This document shows positions 6,444 to 6,497 of a stretch of 6,497 bases of DNA, one piece after another. The notes under the pieces are model-generated. The model made no database searches. It was not told the origin of the DNA and saw only the letters and a list, made by a program, of their open reading frames with translations. The stretch's first letter is position 1. Every line of letters begins with the position of its first letter. Made by a program: the position numbers and the translations under genes. Source of the stretch: CAZFQD01 sp964520885 (GTDB lineage: Bacteria; Bacillota; Clostridia; Oscillospirales; SIG519); NCBI GenBank assembly GCA_964520885.1, contig CAZFQD010000121.1, forward strand, positions 1-6,497. Reading direction: 5' to 3'.

Positions 6444-6497
6444 GGGATAGTGTAAAAACTTTTATGAAAACTTCTGAAACAAACCCTTGACAGCCAA
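6444..6497 (+). mobile_element. Possible end of an insertion sequence (IS256/Mutator-like)
   Basis: The non-coding tail begins GGGATAGTGTAAAAAC and contains a perfect TTGACA (-35 box) at 6487-6492 with no visible gene of its own. From memory, IS256-type elements in clostridia often end in GGGA.TGTGTAAA-like inverted repeats with a transposase promoter just inside. The only short reading frame here, ATG at 6464, stops after eight codons (MKTSETNP). No transposase or opposite terminus is within the window, so this rests on sequence resemblance alone. The plainer alternative is an intergenic region carrying the promoter of the next gene. Confidence 0.25.

Noticed and set aside
6464..6490. Start of a second permease at ATG 6464
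   Set aside because: The frame stops after eight codons, has no convincing ribosome site, and shows no membrane segment; a frameshifted start cannot be judged from the few bases left.

Overview
The window is AT-rich DNA whose Shine-Dalgarno sequences are strong GGAGG/AAGGAG types. At least two of its five genes start with TTG, and it carries a large secreted solute-binding protein of a kind I associate with Paenibacillus and Clostridia. These traits point to a low-GC Gram-positive bacterium (Bacillota, most likely a clostridial gut or anaerobic lineage). The species cannot be named from the sequence.

Layout, left to right. (1) Positions 1-382, minus strand: the N-terminal 127 residues of a family GH42 beta-galactosidase, running off the left edge. 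It starts with TTG behind a GGGAGG ribosome site. (2) Positions 383-594: a divergent control region with two near-identical 17-bp direct repeats 65 bp apart and a good promoter lying almost on top of the next gene's ribosome site. (3) 595-1647, plus: an enzyme of the uroporphyrinogen decarboxylase (URO-D)/MtaA/CmuA superfamily that is not HemE. (4) 1657-2580, minus: an AraC-family regulator with an N-terminal cupin, convergent with the URO-D-like gene and only 9 bp from it. (5) 2581-2665: a compact divergent promoter region with a consensus promoter for the regulator and a tandem operator-like repeat. (6) 2666-5509, plus: a 947-residue exported protein that fuses two carbohydrate-binding-like modules and a helical region to a complete sugar ABC-transporter solute-binding protein. 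(7) 5513-6433, plus: a MalF/UgpA-type sugar permease, 3 bp downstream of the previous gene. (8) 6444-6497: non-coding sequence that resembles the end of an insertion element and that begins where a second permease gene would be expected.

Together this reads as a carbohydrate utilisation locus. The binding protein captures a glycan or oligosaccharide outside the cell, the permease imports it (partner permease and ATPase not in the window), the AraC regulator senses it, and the GH42 enzyme removes galactose from it in the cytoplasm. The URO-D-like enzyme is the unexplained member. I see no CRISPR array, tRNA, rRNA or clear rho-independent terminator.
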